Assembly (NCBI RefSeq): GCF_001644015.1
Contig: NZ_LUUI01000163.1
Location: forward strand, 1 to 47,202
Length of the DNA stretch: 47,202 nt
Reading direction: 5' to 3'
Source of the DNA: Methylomonas lenta
Lineage (GTDB): Bacteria; Pseudomonadota; Gammaproteobacteria; Methylococcales; Methylomonadaceae
Both the position numbers and the translations under genes were made by a program. This document shows, in pieces, positions 35,507 through 45,743 of this stretch; the stretch's first letter is position 1, and every line of letters begins with the position of its first letter. Below the pieces are notes generated by a model, which ran no database searches, was not told the origin of the DNA, and worked only from the letters and a program-made list of their open reading frames with translations.

Positions 35507-36170
35507 AATTTTTCCTCTTTCACTCAATTATTAAGTTTAATTACAAACCCCCCAGACCTTGGACTGGAAATCAGCATTGTAAGACCTGCCTGTCAGCTGT
35601 ACTATAATTAAGCAAAAAACATACCACCCAACACTACCTATATTTTCCTAGCATTTCCGACTAAAAGTATTTGGTTTTATTTTAATAAATGCGGCATACA
35701 ACACACATCAATATGCTAAATGACATAGTTTAATTTATTTGCACTAATTTATGACCCTGCAAACGCAACCATGCTGAATTGTTACCTAGCCCTATACATC
35801 AATGCCATTAAGTTAAGAAAAAGCTCCCTCTCCTGCTGGAGAGGGTTGGGGAGAGGAGATTTATAATAAGGCAAAAAAGCTTTATTTAATCCCCTCATCC
35901 TAACCTTCTCCCGGAGGGAGAAGGGATTGTTCTTCCTTAACTTAATGGCAGTGAGCCCTATACATGCCCCCCTTCAGACCTCAGCCTAGCTCCTCATCAA
36001 AAACTAGTAATTATTAGGGCATATGCCGCAATTTTCTGGAAATCCTAAAAGCTACCCTCTCAGGCATTTCCTCCTATCAGGCGAAATCACCGCTATGGAA
36101 AAAGGCAGCAAATACAGCAACTGCCATCTATAAGCATCCTGATCTCAGCGGTGAAATAGGCTTTCTCCGT
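35507..36170. other. 664-base gap with a MITE
   Basis: Contains the promoter of the VPLPA-CTERM gene and a 154-bp MITE-like element (listed separately). The right part (35966-36170) has no coding frame. An inverted pair TCACCGCT / AGCGGTGA (about 36086-36093 and 36149-36156) flanks a loop of about 55 bases after ppsA; it is too loose to call a terminator. Confidence 0.5.
35800..35953. mobile_element. MITE-like 154-bp inverted-repeat element with 12-bp duplication
   Basis: The two ends are an 18-base inverted repeat (left CAATGCCATTAAGTTAAG, right arm complement CACTGCCATTAAGTTAAG; one mismatch). Inside are two further GC-rich inverted arms (CTCCCTCTCC.. and ..GGAGGGAGAAGGG), so nearly the whole element folds on itself. 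The 12-base direct repeat AGCCCTATACAT lies immediately outside both ends (35788-35799, 35954-35965), as expected of a target site duplication. No transposase is encoded. A further copy of the right-end sequence appears at the window end. IS4-family transposases produce duplications of this size, so one may move it in trans; the family is not proven. Confidence 0.8.
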
Positions 36171-38561
36171 TCAACGTCCCAGACGCTGCTCCAGATCCAA
36201 TACCAGTTGTGTAGTTTGCAATACCGTATCGGGATTCAGACTCATGGAATCGATACCGATTTCCACTAAATACTCGGCCATTTCCGGATAATCCGACGGG
36301 GCCTGTCCGCATAAACCGGAATGCCTGTTGTTACGACGGGCACCTTCCACTGCCATCCGAATCATGGTTTTGACGCCGGCATCGCGCTCATCAAAATCAT
36401 TGGCGACAATTTCCGAGTCACGATCCACACCCAGTGTTAACTGGGTTAAATCATTGGAGCCAATGGAAAAGCCATCGAACAATTCGGCAAAGGCATCGAT
36501 TTGGATAACGTTATTCGGAATCTCGCACATCACGTAGATTTCCAGACCATTATCTCCGCGCTTCAAACCGCATTGCGCCATGTATTCCAGAACATTGACA
36601 GCTTCTTCGACACGACGACAAAACGGGATCATCAAAATCACGTTAGTCAGCCCCATTTGCTCTCGCACCCGTTTCATCGCCGCACATTCCAGAGCAAAGC
36701 CCTCGGCATAAGCCGGATGCACATAACGCGAAGCGCCACGAAAACCTATCATCGGGTTAGCCTCGTCGCGCTCAAACCAACGTCCACCTAGCAAAGTGGC
36801 ATACTCGTTGGTTTTAAAATCAGACATCCGCACCACCACTGGTTTGGGATAAAACCCAGCAGCAATAGTAGCAACACCTTCCGCCAGTCTTTGAATAAAA
36901 AAATCTTCCGGCCTGGCATAACCTTCGGTCAAATTTTGTAATTGCTGCAACTCTTCGGCATCGGTGACTTTTTCCGGATGAATCAGCGCCATCGGATGCG
37001 CCTTGATGTATTGAGTAATGATAAATTCCATCCTTGCCAAACCGACACCATCGTTGGGTAAAAAGCTGTGCTTGAAAGCCAGCTCCGGATTCCCCAGATT
37101 CAGCATGATCTTGGTTTTAGGCCGCTGCATCTGTGCCAGATCGGTGCGCTGCACGGAAAAATCCAAGCGCCCACGATAGACCTTACCCATATCGCCTTCG
37201 GCACAGGAGACTGTCACCTCCATACCTGTTTCGAGCAAAGCCGTCGCATTGTCGCAGCCTATCACCGCCGGCACCCCCAGCTCACGGGCAATAATCGCCG
37301 CATGGCAGGTACGACCGCCGCGATTGGTGACAATGGCGGCAGCGGTTTTCATCACCGGCTCCCAATCCGGGGTAGTCATATCCGCAACCAGTACTTCGCC
37401 GGGCTTGAAAGTCGACAACTTGGCCACGTTATCGATCACCCGCGCAGTGCCGGCGGCAATCTTGCTACCGGTGGCATGCCCCTTGACGATCACCTCGCCG
37501 GCCTGGTTTAACTGATATTGCTCCAACACATTGCCAACAAGCTGCGAAGCCACGGTTTCCGGACGCGCCTGGACGATATACAACTTACCGTCCAGCCCGT
37601 CCTTGGCCCATTCCATATCCATCGGCCGACCGTAGTGCTGCTCGATTTTCAAGGCATAATCGGCCAGCGTCAGCACATCGTCGTCTTCGATACAAAACCG
37701 GTTGCGCTCTTCATTAGAGGTGGCAATATTGCGAATCGGCTCACGGGTACGCCCGTCGCTATACACCATCTTGATTTTTTTCGCCCCCAATACGCGGCGT
37801 AATACGCTGCGATAGCCTTGGGCAAACGTGGGTTTATGCACATAAAACTCATCCGGATCGACCGCGCCCTGCACCACGTTTTCGCCCAAGCCGTATGCAC
37901 CGGTGATGAATACCGCATCTTTAAAGCCGGACTCGGTATCCAGCGAAAACATCACTCCGCTGGCCGCTAAATCCGAGCGCACCATTTTCATCACCCCGAT
38001 CGACAAACCGATTTTGAAATGATCGAAGCCCTGATCCAACCGGTAATGTATAGCCCTATCGGTAAACAAGCTGGCGAAGCAGCGCTTACAGGCATCCAGC
38101 AAAGCGTGGCCACCATGAATATTCAGATAAGTATCCTGCTGACCGGCAAAGCTGGCGGTCGGCAAATCTTCGGCGGTAGCGGAACTGCGTACTGCCACGG
38201 TCAGATCGTCACCGTATTGCTGTTGTAACTGCTCGAAGGCGGCCAGAATTTGCTGCTGCAAATCGTCGGGTAATGGCGCGGCATACACTAGATCGCGGGC
38301 TTGTTGGGCACGCCGAGCCAGATCAGTGACATCGGCATCATCGACGACATCCAGAAATTCATGCAGCTTATCCCAAGCCCCGGCCTGATCCAGCATGTAA
38401 CGATACGCCTCGGCGGTAATCGCAAACCCGTTCGGCACAATTACGCCCTGCCCGGCCAGCTGTCGGTACATTTCCCCCAACGAGGCATTTTTACCGCCGA
38501 CCAGTGGGATATCGTTGATGGTGAGTTCGTTAAACCAGCGGATATAGTGGGATGAAGACAT
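36171..38561 (-). CDS. ppsA: Phosphoenolpyruvate synthase PpsA
   Basis: A 796-residue PEP synthase (pyruvate, water dikinase). The N-terminal ATP-grasp region begins WFNELTINDIPLVGGKNASLGEM. The phosphohistidine swivelling domain has GGRTCHAAIIARELG with the catalytic His420. The C-terminal PEP/pyruvate-binding barrel includes GFRGASRYVHP and SNDLTQLTLGVDRDS. It converts pyruvate and ATP to PEP for gluconeogenesis. In a methanotroph this would connect carbon assimilation to anabolism; the host identity is an inference. The ATG at 38561 has AAGGAG nearby and is the normal start. Standalone gene. Confidence 0.95.
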   Translation of the reverse strand: MSSSHYIRWFNELTINDIPLVGGKNASLGEMYRQLAGQGVIVPNGFAITAEAYRYMLDQAGAWDKLHEFLDVVDDADVTDLARRAQQARDLVYAAPLPDDLQQQILAAFEQLQQQYGDDLTVAVRSSATAEDLPTASFAGQQDTYLNIHGGHALLDACKRCFASLFTDRAIHYRLDQGFDHFKIGLSIGVMKMVRSDLAASGVMFSLDTESGFKDAVFITGAYGLGENVVQGAVDPDEFYVHKPTFAQGYRSVLRRVLGAKKIKMVYSDGRTREPIRNIATSNEERNRFCIEDDDVLTLADYALKIEQHYGRPMDMEWAKDGLDGKLYIVQARPETVASQLVGNVLEQYQLNQAGEVIVKGHATGSKIAAGTARVIDNVAKLSTFKPGEVLVADMTTPDWEPVMKTAAAIVTNRGGRTCHAAIIARELGVPAVIGCDNATALLETGMEVTVSCAEGDMGKVYRGRLDFSVQRTDLAQMQRPKTKIMLNLGNPELAFKHSFLPNDGVGLARMEFIITQYIKAHPMALIHPEKVTDAEELQQLQNLTEGYARPEDFFIQRLAEGVATIAAGFYPKPVVVRMSDFKTNEYATLLGGRWFERDEANPMIGFRGASRYVHPAYAEGFALECAAMKRVREQMGLTNVILMIPFCRRVEEAVNVLEYMAQCGLKRGDNGLEIYVMCEIPNNVIQIDAFAELFDGFSIGSNDLTQLTLGVDRDSEIVANDFDERDAGVKTMIRMAVEGARRNNRHSGLCGQAPSDYPEMAEYLVEIGIDSMSLNPDTVLQTTQLVLDLEQRLGR

Positions 38562-39061
38562 GCGACTCTCCTTGACTCGGTTTGATGTGTCTTCTATTGT
38601 CTACGCCGTTAGCATATAACTGCAAGCGTCGCGTTTGAAACAACCTATATTCCCGAAAAATCTCGCTATTCCATTTTATTGCAGGATCCGCAGCTTCCTA
38701 ATTATCAGCAATTATTTCGTCAAAAGCCTCCCGAAAGTGATCGCTCAAATTAATAAAAAGGCTGGGTTAAACTTTGGTCTGTTCCTAGAGTTCTAGCGCA
38801 TCATCATCGACCTGAATGCCAAGAAACCTAACCGCACTTTCCAGCTTAGGATTTGGTTTGGAATAACGTCCCGAATTGGAATCCGCATGCAAAACATCGT
38901 CATGCCGGGATTGCCGGAACCCAGAAGTCATGGATAACTGAAGACCTTACACCTCCCTGTGACCTGGATGCCGGCAATCCCTTATATCTTGATTCCAATC
39001 AATATTCCATATTTGCATAGTATCGCGTTTTGCTATTATTCTTTTTCGTATCGTAGCTAGT
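38562..39061. other. 500-base gap with nested palindrome
   Basis: Region between ppsA and the HD-GYP gene. The first 300 bases show no gene or repeat. The last part has a nested palindrome (listed separately). Confidence 0.5.
38875..38999. repeat. Nested interspersed palindrome
   Basis: ATTGGAATC (38875-38883) is inverted at GATTCCAAT (38991-38999). Inside, GGGATTGCCGG (38907-38917) is inverted at CCGGCAATCCC (38971-38981). The internal ATGCCGG and CCGGCAATCC words resemble common intergenic repeats seen in many proteobacteria. No transposase is present. Confidence 0.6.
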
Positions 39062-42000
39062 CTATGCGGATAATTGAAACCCCTTTTCACGAAAAACCCT
39101 GAGGCAAGCATCAACCACTTCAGGGTCATATCGCAAACCACAATGCAGCTCGATCTCTTCTAAAGCCGCGCCTATCCCCAGGCCCGGACGATAGGGTCGA
39201 TGCGAAGCCATGGCTTCTATCACATCCGCCACTGCAATAATCTTGGCTTCAAGCAGCATTTCACTACCCGTTAAACCTTTTGGATAACCGCTGCCATCGA
39301 TACGTTCGTGATGCTGTAAGGCAATTTTGGCAATTTCCCAGGGAAACTCCACATCTTTTAATACATCATAACCTGCCTGAGGATGACACTTGATCAACTC
39401 ATACTCAATGGCGCTGATTTTGCCTGGCTTGACTAGAATTTCCAGCGGAATGGCGGTTTTACCCACATCATGCAGATAGCCGCCCACCCGCAAGCCTTCC
39501 AGTTTATTAGTATCCAGCCCCATTTCCTGGCCTATGGCCACGGCAATTTCGGCGACGCGCCGCTCATGACCCGCCGTATAGGGGTCGCGCATTTCGCTTA
39601 ACATGGTGGCCAAACCCACGGTTTGCATAAAAGCAATTTGTAATTGGGTGGCGTAGCGACTGATTTGCAATTGGGCGACTTTTCTATCAGTGATATCCTG
39701 CATCAAGCCGATGATGGCAGGCCGGCCAAGATACGTGGAAAGCGAACAGTTGATCCCGACATCGACCCCCACGCCATCCTGACGTATCGCAGTGAAGATA
39801 TAACTGGCCGTGTGTGATTTGCCGGTAATGATCTCTGCCAGTTGTCGCCCAACCTCCTGCCTATCTTTTAAGCTGACTACATCCAGTGGATTCATGCCCT
39901 GTAAATCAACGTTTCCAGCATAGCCCAAAATTTCAGCAAAGCGTGGATTGACATAGGAAAATTTGTCATCCTGAATGATATAGGCGCCAGCTACAGATTG
40001 CTCGATCAGGCTACGAAAACGCTGCTCCGATTCGGCCAATGAAGACACCGTCTGCTTACGCTTGGCTTCGCGATCAAAGTTTTCCAGCGCAAAGCTGATA
40101 TCCGTTGCCATTTCAAGCAATAAATTGCGGGCTTCTTCGTCAAAAGCATGGCTGGTTTCTGTGAATAGGGTCAGATTACCAATCGGCACACCGGCTCTTA
40201 ATAAAGGCAATGCCGCAGCAGCCCCCCAATTAAATTGCTTTGCCTGCTCAGGAAAGTCTACGGTGGCGGCATCATGCTGATAATCCTGGCACCAGTAGGG
40301 GCGATTTTCTCGAATCGCTATCCCTGTGGGCCAGAGTCCAAAGGGATGATCATCAACTGTCGACATTTCAATGCCATCCAGATATTCCATGCCCGTTCCA
40401 TAGACTGCGGCAACCTTAACCCGCTGTTTGGCCGTATCCAACAGTCCAATCCATGCCATTTTCATGCCGCCATCTCTTACTGCCACTTCGCAGATAACTT
40501 GGAATAAGGCTTGCTGACTGGACGCGCGCACAATGGCTTCATTACATTGACTCAATGCGGCATACAATTTATTCAGACGCTGTATTTTGGCTTCGGCCTG
40601 TAGACGCTCGCTAATATCCTGAACCACCGCAATAAACAGCGGCTTATCATCGCCGGTCAGCTCCAAAAATACTTCCACCGGATAACGTGAGCCATCCTTA
40701 CGTCGATGTTCGGTTTTAAATACCACCCGTTTTTCTTTACCTGAGCGTAGCGGCGCGACCAAATCCTCAAACCCAGCCACTGACATTTCCGGCTTAATAT
40801 CCAGTGGCGTCATATGCCGCAATTCCTCCATTGAATAACCTAAATTCGTCCTGGCGCCGAGATTGGCCTCGACAAAATGCAAATTATCAGCGTCGAATAT
40901 ATAAATTTCATTGCTCGACTGCTCGATAGCCTGACTATAGCGAACGGCTAATTGTTGCGTACGTCTGCGTTGCACTATCCGCCAGATATCATTGGATATT
41001 AACTGCACGCTTTCGACATCTTGAGCGGTGTAATCTACAGATTTATTCCCGACACCGGTCATCATTACTACTTTGCCATTTTCAATCACCGGCACCGAAA
41101 TCAATCGTTTCAGCACCGAGTGTCCTTCAGGCAAGCCCCGTTTATGCGGATAAGTTTCATAATCGTTAAACATCACCGCTTGCCGCTGGCGTAAAGCGTC
41201 TGCCCAAATACCCGCCTGACTAACTGGATAATGCTTATCATAAGCCGCCTGGCAATATTCACTTAAGGTGCGGCGCGACCAGGTAACTAATTCAATACTT
41301 TCTTCATCGGCATTAACAAAATGAATAAAAGAGATCCGGCTACCGGTCAAATCCTCGACCAACTCCTGAGCTTGTTGCATAAAGGTTTTTTCGTCTTCAA
41401 TTTCTGCAATACTCGGCAAACGCAATAAAACCGCAGCGCGATCGGCCTGATACTTCAGGGCCAGGTGATCCGCCAGGCGTTGACTGATATCGCGCGATAC
41501 GCCGCGAAAGCCTAACAAGGTATCATCCTCGCCGAATACCGGCACCCCGTTGGATTCCAAATAAACTGTTTGCCCATCCTTGCTCAGGCTGACAGTCTGT
41601 AACAAGGTAAAGGCTTGCTGCTGCAGCAAAGCCTCATCGAATATACCCTTTACCGAATCAACAGTCTGAGAATCGAGCAGATCCAATAGCGAGCGACCTA
41701 GTATATCTTCCGACTCATAGCCCAGCAGCTTTAGGCTGCGAGGACTGCTATACAAAAAGCGCCACTGTGTATCCACCTCCCAAATCCAGTCCAGGGACGC
41801 TTCTACCAACGAACGAAATTGCTCTTCGCTGGCGCGCAATGCTTGTTCGGCCTGGCGTAATCGCTGCCGGTCACCCGCCGCTGTCAGGGCTCGAGTAACC
41901 GCGCTAGGTAAGCGATGCAACCTATCTTTAATAAGATAATCGTCCGCGCCCTGATGCAGACTGTCGACCGCCATATCTTCACCCATGGCGCCGGAGACGA

Positions 42001-42247
42001 AAATAAACGGTGTGTCTGGATTGGTTTGGCGCAGCAGCTTCAGCGCCGCCATGCCATCAAAATGCGGTAAATGGTAGTCGGCTAAAATCAGATCAGGCTG
42101 AAATTGGTCTAAGGCTTGCAAGAATGCCTCTCGGCTTTCTACCCGTTTGGCCGTGAACTCGATTTGGGCTTTTTTGAGAGCGTGTTGATTCAGTTGAGCA
42201 TCGATCTCACTATCTTCCAACAACAACAAACGTAGCGGTTCGGTCAT
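39062..42247 (-). CDS. REC-PAS-GAF-PAS-GAF-PAS-HD-GYP cyclic-di-GMP phosphodiesterase
   Basis: A 1061-residue signalling protein. Domains in order: receiver (about 1-120, phosphoacceptor in LILADYHLPH), PAS (about 140-260), GAF (about 285-425), PAS (about 435-555), GAF (about 575-720), PAS (about 735-855) and HD-GYP (about 870-1050). The HD-GYP motifs are complete (HDVGK and HHERIDGSGYPKGL), so it should degrade c-di-GMP. The receiver has the usual Asp phosphoacceptor. It is the last gene of the operon SBP-HK-RR-HD-GYP, seven bases after the response regulator gene's stop (42254). It is a likely output of the upstream kinase, with redox, light or ligand sensing by PAS/GAF domains. Confidence 0.92.
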   Translation of the reverse strand: MTEPLRLLLLEDSEIDAQLNQHALKKAQIEFTAKRVESREAFLQALDQFQPDLILADYHLPHFDGMAALKLLRQTNPDTPFIFVSGAMGEDMAVDSLHQGADDYLIKDRLHRLPSAVTRALTAAGDRQRLRQAEQALRASEEQFRSLVEASLDWIWEVDTQWRFLYSSPRSLKLLGYESEDILGRSLLDLLDSQTVDSVKGIFDEALLQQQAFTLLQTVSLSKDGQTVYLESNGVPVFGEDDTLLGFRGVSRDISQRLADHLALKYQADRAAVLLRLPSIAEIEDEKTFMQQAQELVEDLTGSRISFIHFVNADEESIELVTWSRRTLSEYCQAAYDKHYPVSQAGIWADALRQRQAVMFNDYETYPHKRGLPEGHSVLKRLISVPVIENGKVVMMTGVGNKSVDYTAQDVESVQLISNDIWRIVQRRRTQQLAVRYSQAIEQSSNEIYIFDADNLHFVEANLGARTNLGYSMEELRHMTPLDIKPEMSVAGFEDLVAPLRSGKEKRVVFKTEHRRKDGSRYPVEVFLELTGDDKPLFIAVVQDISERLQAEAKIQRLNKLYAALSQCNEAIVRASSQQALFQVICEVAVRDGGMKMAWIGLLDTAKQRVKVAAVYGTGMEYLDGIEMSTVDDHPFGLWPTGIAIRENRPYWCQDYQHDAATVDFPEQAKQFNWGAAAALPLLRAGVPIGNLTLFTETSHAFDEEARNLLLEMATDISFALENFDREAKRKQTVSSLAESEQRFRSLIEQSVAGAYIIQDDKFSYVNPRFAEILGYAGNVDLQGMNPLDVVSLKDRQEVGRQLAEIITGKSHTASYIFTAIRQDGVGVDVGINCSLSTYLGRPAIIGLMQDITDRKVAQLQISRYATQLQIAFMQTVGLATMLSEMRDPYTAGHERRVAEIAVAIGQEMGLDTNKLEGLRVGGYLHDVGKTAIPLEILVKPGKISAIEYELIKCHPQAGYDVLKDVEFPWEIAKIALQHHERIDGSGYPKGLTGSEMLLEAKIIAVADVIEAMASHRPYRPGLGIGAALEEIELHCGLRYDPEVVDACLRVFREKGFQLSA

Positions 42248-42253
42248 GTTTTA

Positions 42254-42709
42254 TTATTTTCCGGCAATTTCGGGTGGCACGCGATTTATTAATATCCAAT
42301 ACAAGCCCAGCGTTGCTACGGTTTCGGCAAATTCCTTGAAAACCACCGGCTTGGACACATAGCTGTTAACCCCCAGTTTATAGCTTTCTACCACATCGCG
42401 CTCTTCCTTGGATGACGTCAACACCACAACCGGCAACTCGTGGGTATCCGGATTGGCGCGGAGCGCTTTGAGCACATCGATGCCATCCAGTTTAGGTAAG
42501 CGTAAATCCAGCATTACCACTTTAGGCAATCCTTCATTATTAATATATTGCCCGCGATGAAACAGGAATTCTAACGCTTCTTCGCCGTCTTTTACCCATG
42601 CAATTTGATTAGCCAGATTATGTTTGCGTAAAGCATGCAACGCCAGTTCCGCATCGTCTGGATTATCTTCAACCAGCAATATCTGCACAATGGATTCTTT
42701 AAAAATCAT
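42254..42709 (-). CDS. Single-domain response regulator (Rcp1/CheY-like)
   Basis: A 151-residue receiver of the Rcp1-type, with the acidic pocket [14 protein letters not shown], phosphoacceptor Asp in [13 protein letters not shown], Thr in VVLTSS and Lys in VSKPVVF. There is no output domain. AGGAG lies six bases before the ATG at 42709 (an in-frame TTG one codon earlier is not used). Rcp1-like regulators often partner with phytochrome-like or PAS-containing kinases. Here it lies between a histidine kinase and the HD-GYP protein and may relay phosphate between them or to the HD-GYP receiver. Confidence 0.92.
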   Translation of the reverse strand: MIFKESIVQILLVEDNPDDAELALHALRKHNLANQIAWVKDGEEALEFLFHRGQYINNEGLPKVVMLDLRLPKLDGIDVLKALRANPDTHELPVVVLTSSKEERDVVESYKLGVNSYVSKPVVFKEFAETVATLGLYWILINRVPPEIAGK

Positions 42710-42736
42710 CAATTACTCCTTCAACCAAGGCTGTGG

Positions 42737-44731
42737 TTAGTGATACAGCGGCACATCCAGCATATCGGCATCGACATTTAAAACCAATGGCTGCTGTCGA
42801 CTGCTCGGTAAGCAGAAACTGAAAGTAGCTCCGCCATCAGGTACCGCGGTTGCATTAACTGTGCCGCCATGTTTCTGCACAAAGCGTTTCACAATCGCCA
42901 ACCCGACGCCGGTGCCTTCAAATTCGTCCATACCGTGTAAGCGCTGAAACATCACAAACAATTTATCGACATACTCCGGGTTAAAACCGACGCCGTTATC
43001 CTGTACCGAAAAACAGACCGCATCGGTTGTGATTTTAGCGCTCACGTCGACTAGGCCTGGCTGACGCTGCCGACTGAATTTTATGGCGTTACTTATCAAG
43101 TTAGTCAGAATTTGTCGCATGGCACGCGGATCGCACTCGACAAAGGGCAATGGACTGGCACGCAATTGTACATTCACATCATTACGGCTAGCGGTTAAAT
43201 CGACCCACACCTCATTGAGCAAGGCATTCATATCGACCCACTGCCAATCAATTTCCAGGCGGCCCGCACGGGAAAACGCCAGGATGTCATCGATCAAACA
43301 TCCCATTTTCCGAGCATTGTCCTGCACCACTTTGAACATGCGTTTACCTTCGTCATCGAGCTGGCTGGCATGTTCTTCTACCAGCATATCGATAAAGCCA
43401 TCGATAGCCCGCAGCGGGGCGCGCAGATCATGCGAAACAGAGTAACTAAAACTCTCCAGATCCTTGATGGACATTTCCAGCGCATGCGCTTGCCGAACCA
43501 GTGCCTCAGTGCGAGCAGTCACATCCTGCTCCAGTTGCTGTTGATAACGCGCCCTATCCTGCTCCAATTGTTTACGTTCGGTGATATCCCGATTGACGCC
43601 ACGTAAGCCCAGATAAACGCCTTGAAGGTCAAATACCGGACTATGCTGATTTTCCAGCCAAAACAGGCGGCCATCAGCTCTTATAAGTCTAAACACGGTT
43701 ACTTTAATCTCAGTCGATTGCTCTTGAATAGTCAGGCATTGCGTCCAATCAGCTCTATCGTCCGAATGTACTAAAGTGTCCATTACATCTGGGTTTTCAT
43801 AGAAAGCCTGAGCAGACAGGCCTGAAATTTTTTCACAAGCGGGAGAAACATAGATATAACGTCCATCTGCACCTAACCAATACTCCCAATCTGCAGAATA
43901 ATCGGAGACGATACGGTATTTTTCTTTTTGCAGCGCCAATGCTGTGTGAGCTTCCTGCAACGCCGTCAACATACTGCTTAATGATTGATTGAGGCTGACA
44001 ATCTCATCGACTGAGGCAGCCACATCAAAATGCGCTCCCTTACCTTGAGCGATCGCGTGTGCAGCGATACTTAGCTTATGCAATGGCAAGACAATACTTC
44101 TACCCTGATAAACAGAAAAACCTATGACGGCAAGCAAGACTATCGCCATGAAAATATAAAAATACAACTGTGCCTGCTGAATGCGCAGATTAGTTTGGCT
44201 AACGACCTGATTTTGGGCGACCTCATTGAATACGCTCAAATCATCCAGAACCGCTTTTACCATGCTGAACTGATTGAGCAATTGCAGCCGCTTCAAAGGC
44301 TCCAAGGCATCATTGTTGTTATAGGCTTTGAACCATTCCCTATAAAGGAAAGCTAAACTACCATTTGCTAAAACATAGGCTGACAGGATATTTCGCCCCT
44401 CATCTAAACCCGTAGTTTTCGTTAAATGATGTTGATCAAGCAATAGTTGCTGCAACGCTTCAGTTATCCGCTCGCTTTGCTGCTCACTTTCTGCAATTGA
44501 CTCTAAAGCATTGCGTGCATCTTGCGACTGGTGGGATAGCGCCGTAGTCAGGCGTACTTGCGATAAATAACGCAAGTCACGTGCCATTTTAACGCTGCGT
44601 TGATGGATCGAAATATGCTCACTCAACTCGGTTTGCAATATACCAAACTGTAGATTGAACAAGAAAAAACCCGTAAACAACAACATACTGAAAAATAACC
44701 ACGGAATTAGCAGTTTTGCATTCAGACGCAT
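42737..44731 (-). CDS. Membrane histidine kinase with 4HB-HAMP-PAS
   Basis: A 664-residue histidine kinase. A first TM helix (about 8-28) and second (about 190-208) flank a helical periplasmic bundle. HAMP (about 209-262), a PAS domain (about 270-388), a coiled-coil linker and HisKA with His434 (SVSHDLRAPLRA) follow; the ATPase has ILTNLISNAIKFS, DNGVGFNPEY and GTGVGLAIVKRF. All catalytic motifs are intact. It is seven bases downstream of the SBP gene stop and upstream of the single-domain response regulator. Input is probably the lipoprotein SBP or a ligand of the periplasmic bundle. Confidence 0.92.
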   Translation of the reverse strand: MRLNAKLLIPWLFFSMLLFTGFFLFNLQFGILQTELSEHISIHQRSVKMARDLRYLSQVRLTTALSHQSQDARNALESIAESEQQSERITEALQQLLLDQHHLTKTTGLDEGRNILSAYVLANGSLAFLYREWFKAYNNNDALEPLKRLQLLNQFSMVKAVLDDLSVFNEVAQNQVVSQTNLRIQQAQLYFYIFMAIVLLAVIGFSVYQGRSIVLPLHKLSIAAHAIAQGKGAHFDVAASVDEIVSLNQSLSSMLTALQEAHTALALQKEKYRIVSDYSADWEYWLGADGRYIYVSPACEKISGLSAQAFYENPDVMDTLVHSDDRADWTQCLTIQEQSTEIKVTVFRLIRADGRLFWLENQHSPVFDLQGVYLGLRGVNRDITERKQLEQDRARYQQQLEQDVTARTEALVRQAHALEMSIKDLESFSYSVSHDLRAPLRAIDGFIDMLVEEHASQLDDEGKRMFKVVQDNARKMGCLIDDILAFSRAGRLEIDWQWVDMNALLNEVWVDLTASRNDVNVQLRASPLPFVECDPRAMRQILTNLISNAIKFSRQRQPGLVDVSAKITTDAVCFSVQDNGVGFNPEYVDKLFVMFQRLHGMDEFEGTGVGLAIVKRFVQKHGGTVNATAVPDGGATFSFCLPSSRQQPLVLNVDADMLDVPLYH

Positions 44732-44738
44732 ATTCAGC

Positions 44739-45743
44739 CTAATGGGTTATGTATTCTGGCGAGAGCGTGACTGCCGTCGGCCTAACGCTTCTAAGCAAAT
44801 CAGTTGCAAAATAGGATGTCAAATCAACCGTACTTTGCTGTTGCCCTGTGTTTGCGGCATACCACTTTAACTCGCCACTCAGGGTAGCAAACAACAAATT
44901 ATCCAGTCGCACCCGTGGCTGGATTAAAGCCCAGGCTTGTTTTACGCTTTCCGCTGGCTGATCGGACAAGGTTTCGATAATGATTTGTAAAGCATGTTCA
45001 GGCTGATTCTGCGTAAAGGCCTCTGCGCGCAACAAGGCAGTCAATAATTTTTTTAACGCCTCCGGACGTGTGTTTATCACCTGCTCCACCGTGCTTAAGG
45101 TTATAAACTCCATATAAACAGGACTAGTGAACACCGTTGCTGCGTCGGCTCCCAATATTCTAATTGCATTTTGCGTATGCGGGGACCAAGCGGCAATGGC
45201 ATCCACCCGACCTTGGATGACAGACTCTACGGCTTCCTTAGGCGACAATATCACACGCTCTATTTGATTAGGCGCTATACCGGCATTCGCAAGTACCACG
45301 GCAAGCAGGTAATCGGCGGAAGAATTTAATGATGTACCAATACGCTTGCCTTTCAAGTCTTCCGGCTTTTCAATACCACTGTCTTTACGCGCAACAATTT
45401 GCGTATATTCTTTGGTGAGTGCTAACGAAGACAATACTCTAATGGGTACTTGATTCTGGATATTAATGATGACAGGCGTTTCAAACGGTGTTCCTACATC
45501 GGCATTACCTGCCACTACAGCGGCGATGGCATCGCGACCACTGCTATGCTGTTGCAATGTCACATCCAGACCGGCTTCCCGAAAATAACCCTCATGCTCG
45601 GCAATATAAATCAAGCCGAAGGCGGCTTGATGCGCTTCGGCAATCACCAAGCTTTCCAGCTGGGGTGGCTGCGTGTCACATCCATTCATCCCTACAAGCA
45701 AAATCAGGATTGCTAACCCATTAAGTAGTTGCCGCCGTTTCAT
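44739..45743 (-). CDS. SsuA/NitT-like solute-binding lipoprotein
   Basis: A 334-residue lipoprotein. A signal sequence (RRQLLNGLAILILLVGMNGC) ends in Cys22 as the likely lipidation site. The mature protein has the NMT1/SsuA/NitT-TauT fold: IAEHEGYFREAGLDV, VAGNADVGTPFETP, KPEDLKGKRIGTSLNSSADYLL, and ALKKLLTALLRAEAF. No ABC permease or ATPase genes adjoin; instead the next gene is a histidine kinase. I infer that this protein senses rather than transports. The ligand could be an aliphatic sulfonate, nitrate, taurine or a pyrimidine precursor. It is the first gene of a four-gene operon. Confidence 0.85.
   Translation of the reverse strand: MKRRQLLNGLAILILLVGMNGCDTQPPQLESLVIAEAHQAAFGLIYIAEHEGYFREAGLDVTLQQHSSGRDAIAAVVAGNADVGTPFETPVIINIQNQVPIRVLSSLALTKEYTQIVARKDSGIEKPEDLKGKRIGTSLNSSADYLLAVVLANAGIAPNQIERVILSPKEAVESVIQGRVDAIAAWSPHTQNAIRILGADAATVFTSPVYMEFITLSTVEQVINTRPEALKKLLTALLRAEAFTQNQPEHALQIIIETLSDQPAESVKQAWALIQPRVRLDNLLFATLSGELKWYAANTGQQQSTVDLTSYFATDLLRSVRPTAVTLSPEYITH

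Noticed and set aside
36086-36156. ppsA terminator from the TCACCGCT/AGCGGTGA pair
   Set aside because: Loop of about 55 bases and no T run make it an unlikely Rho-independent terminator.
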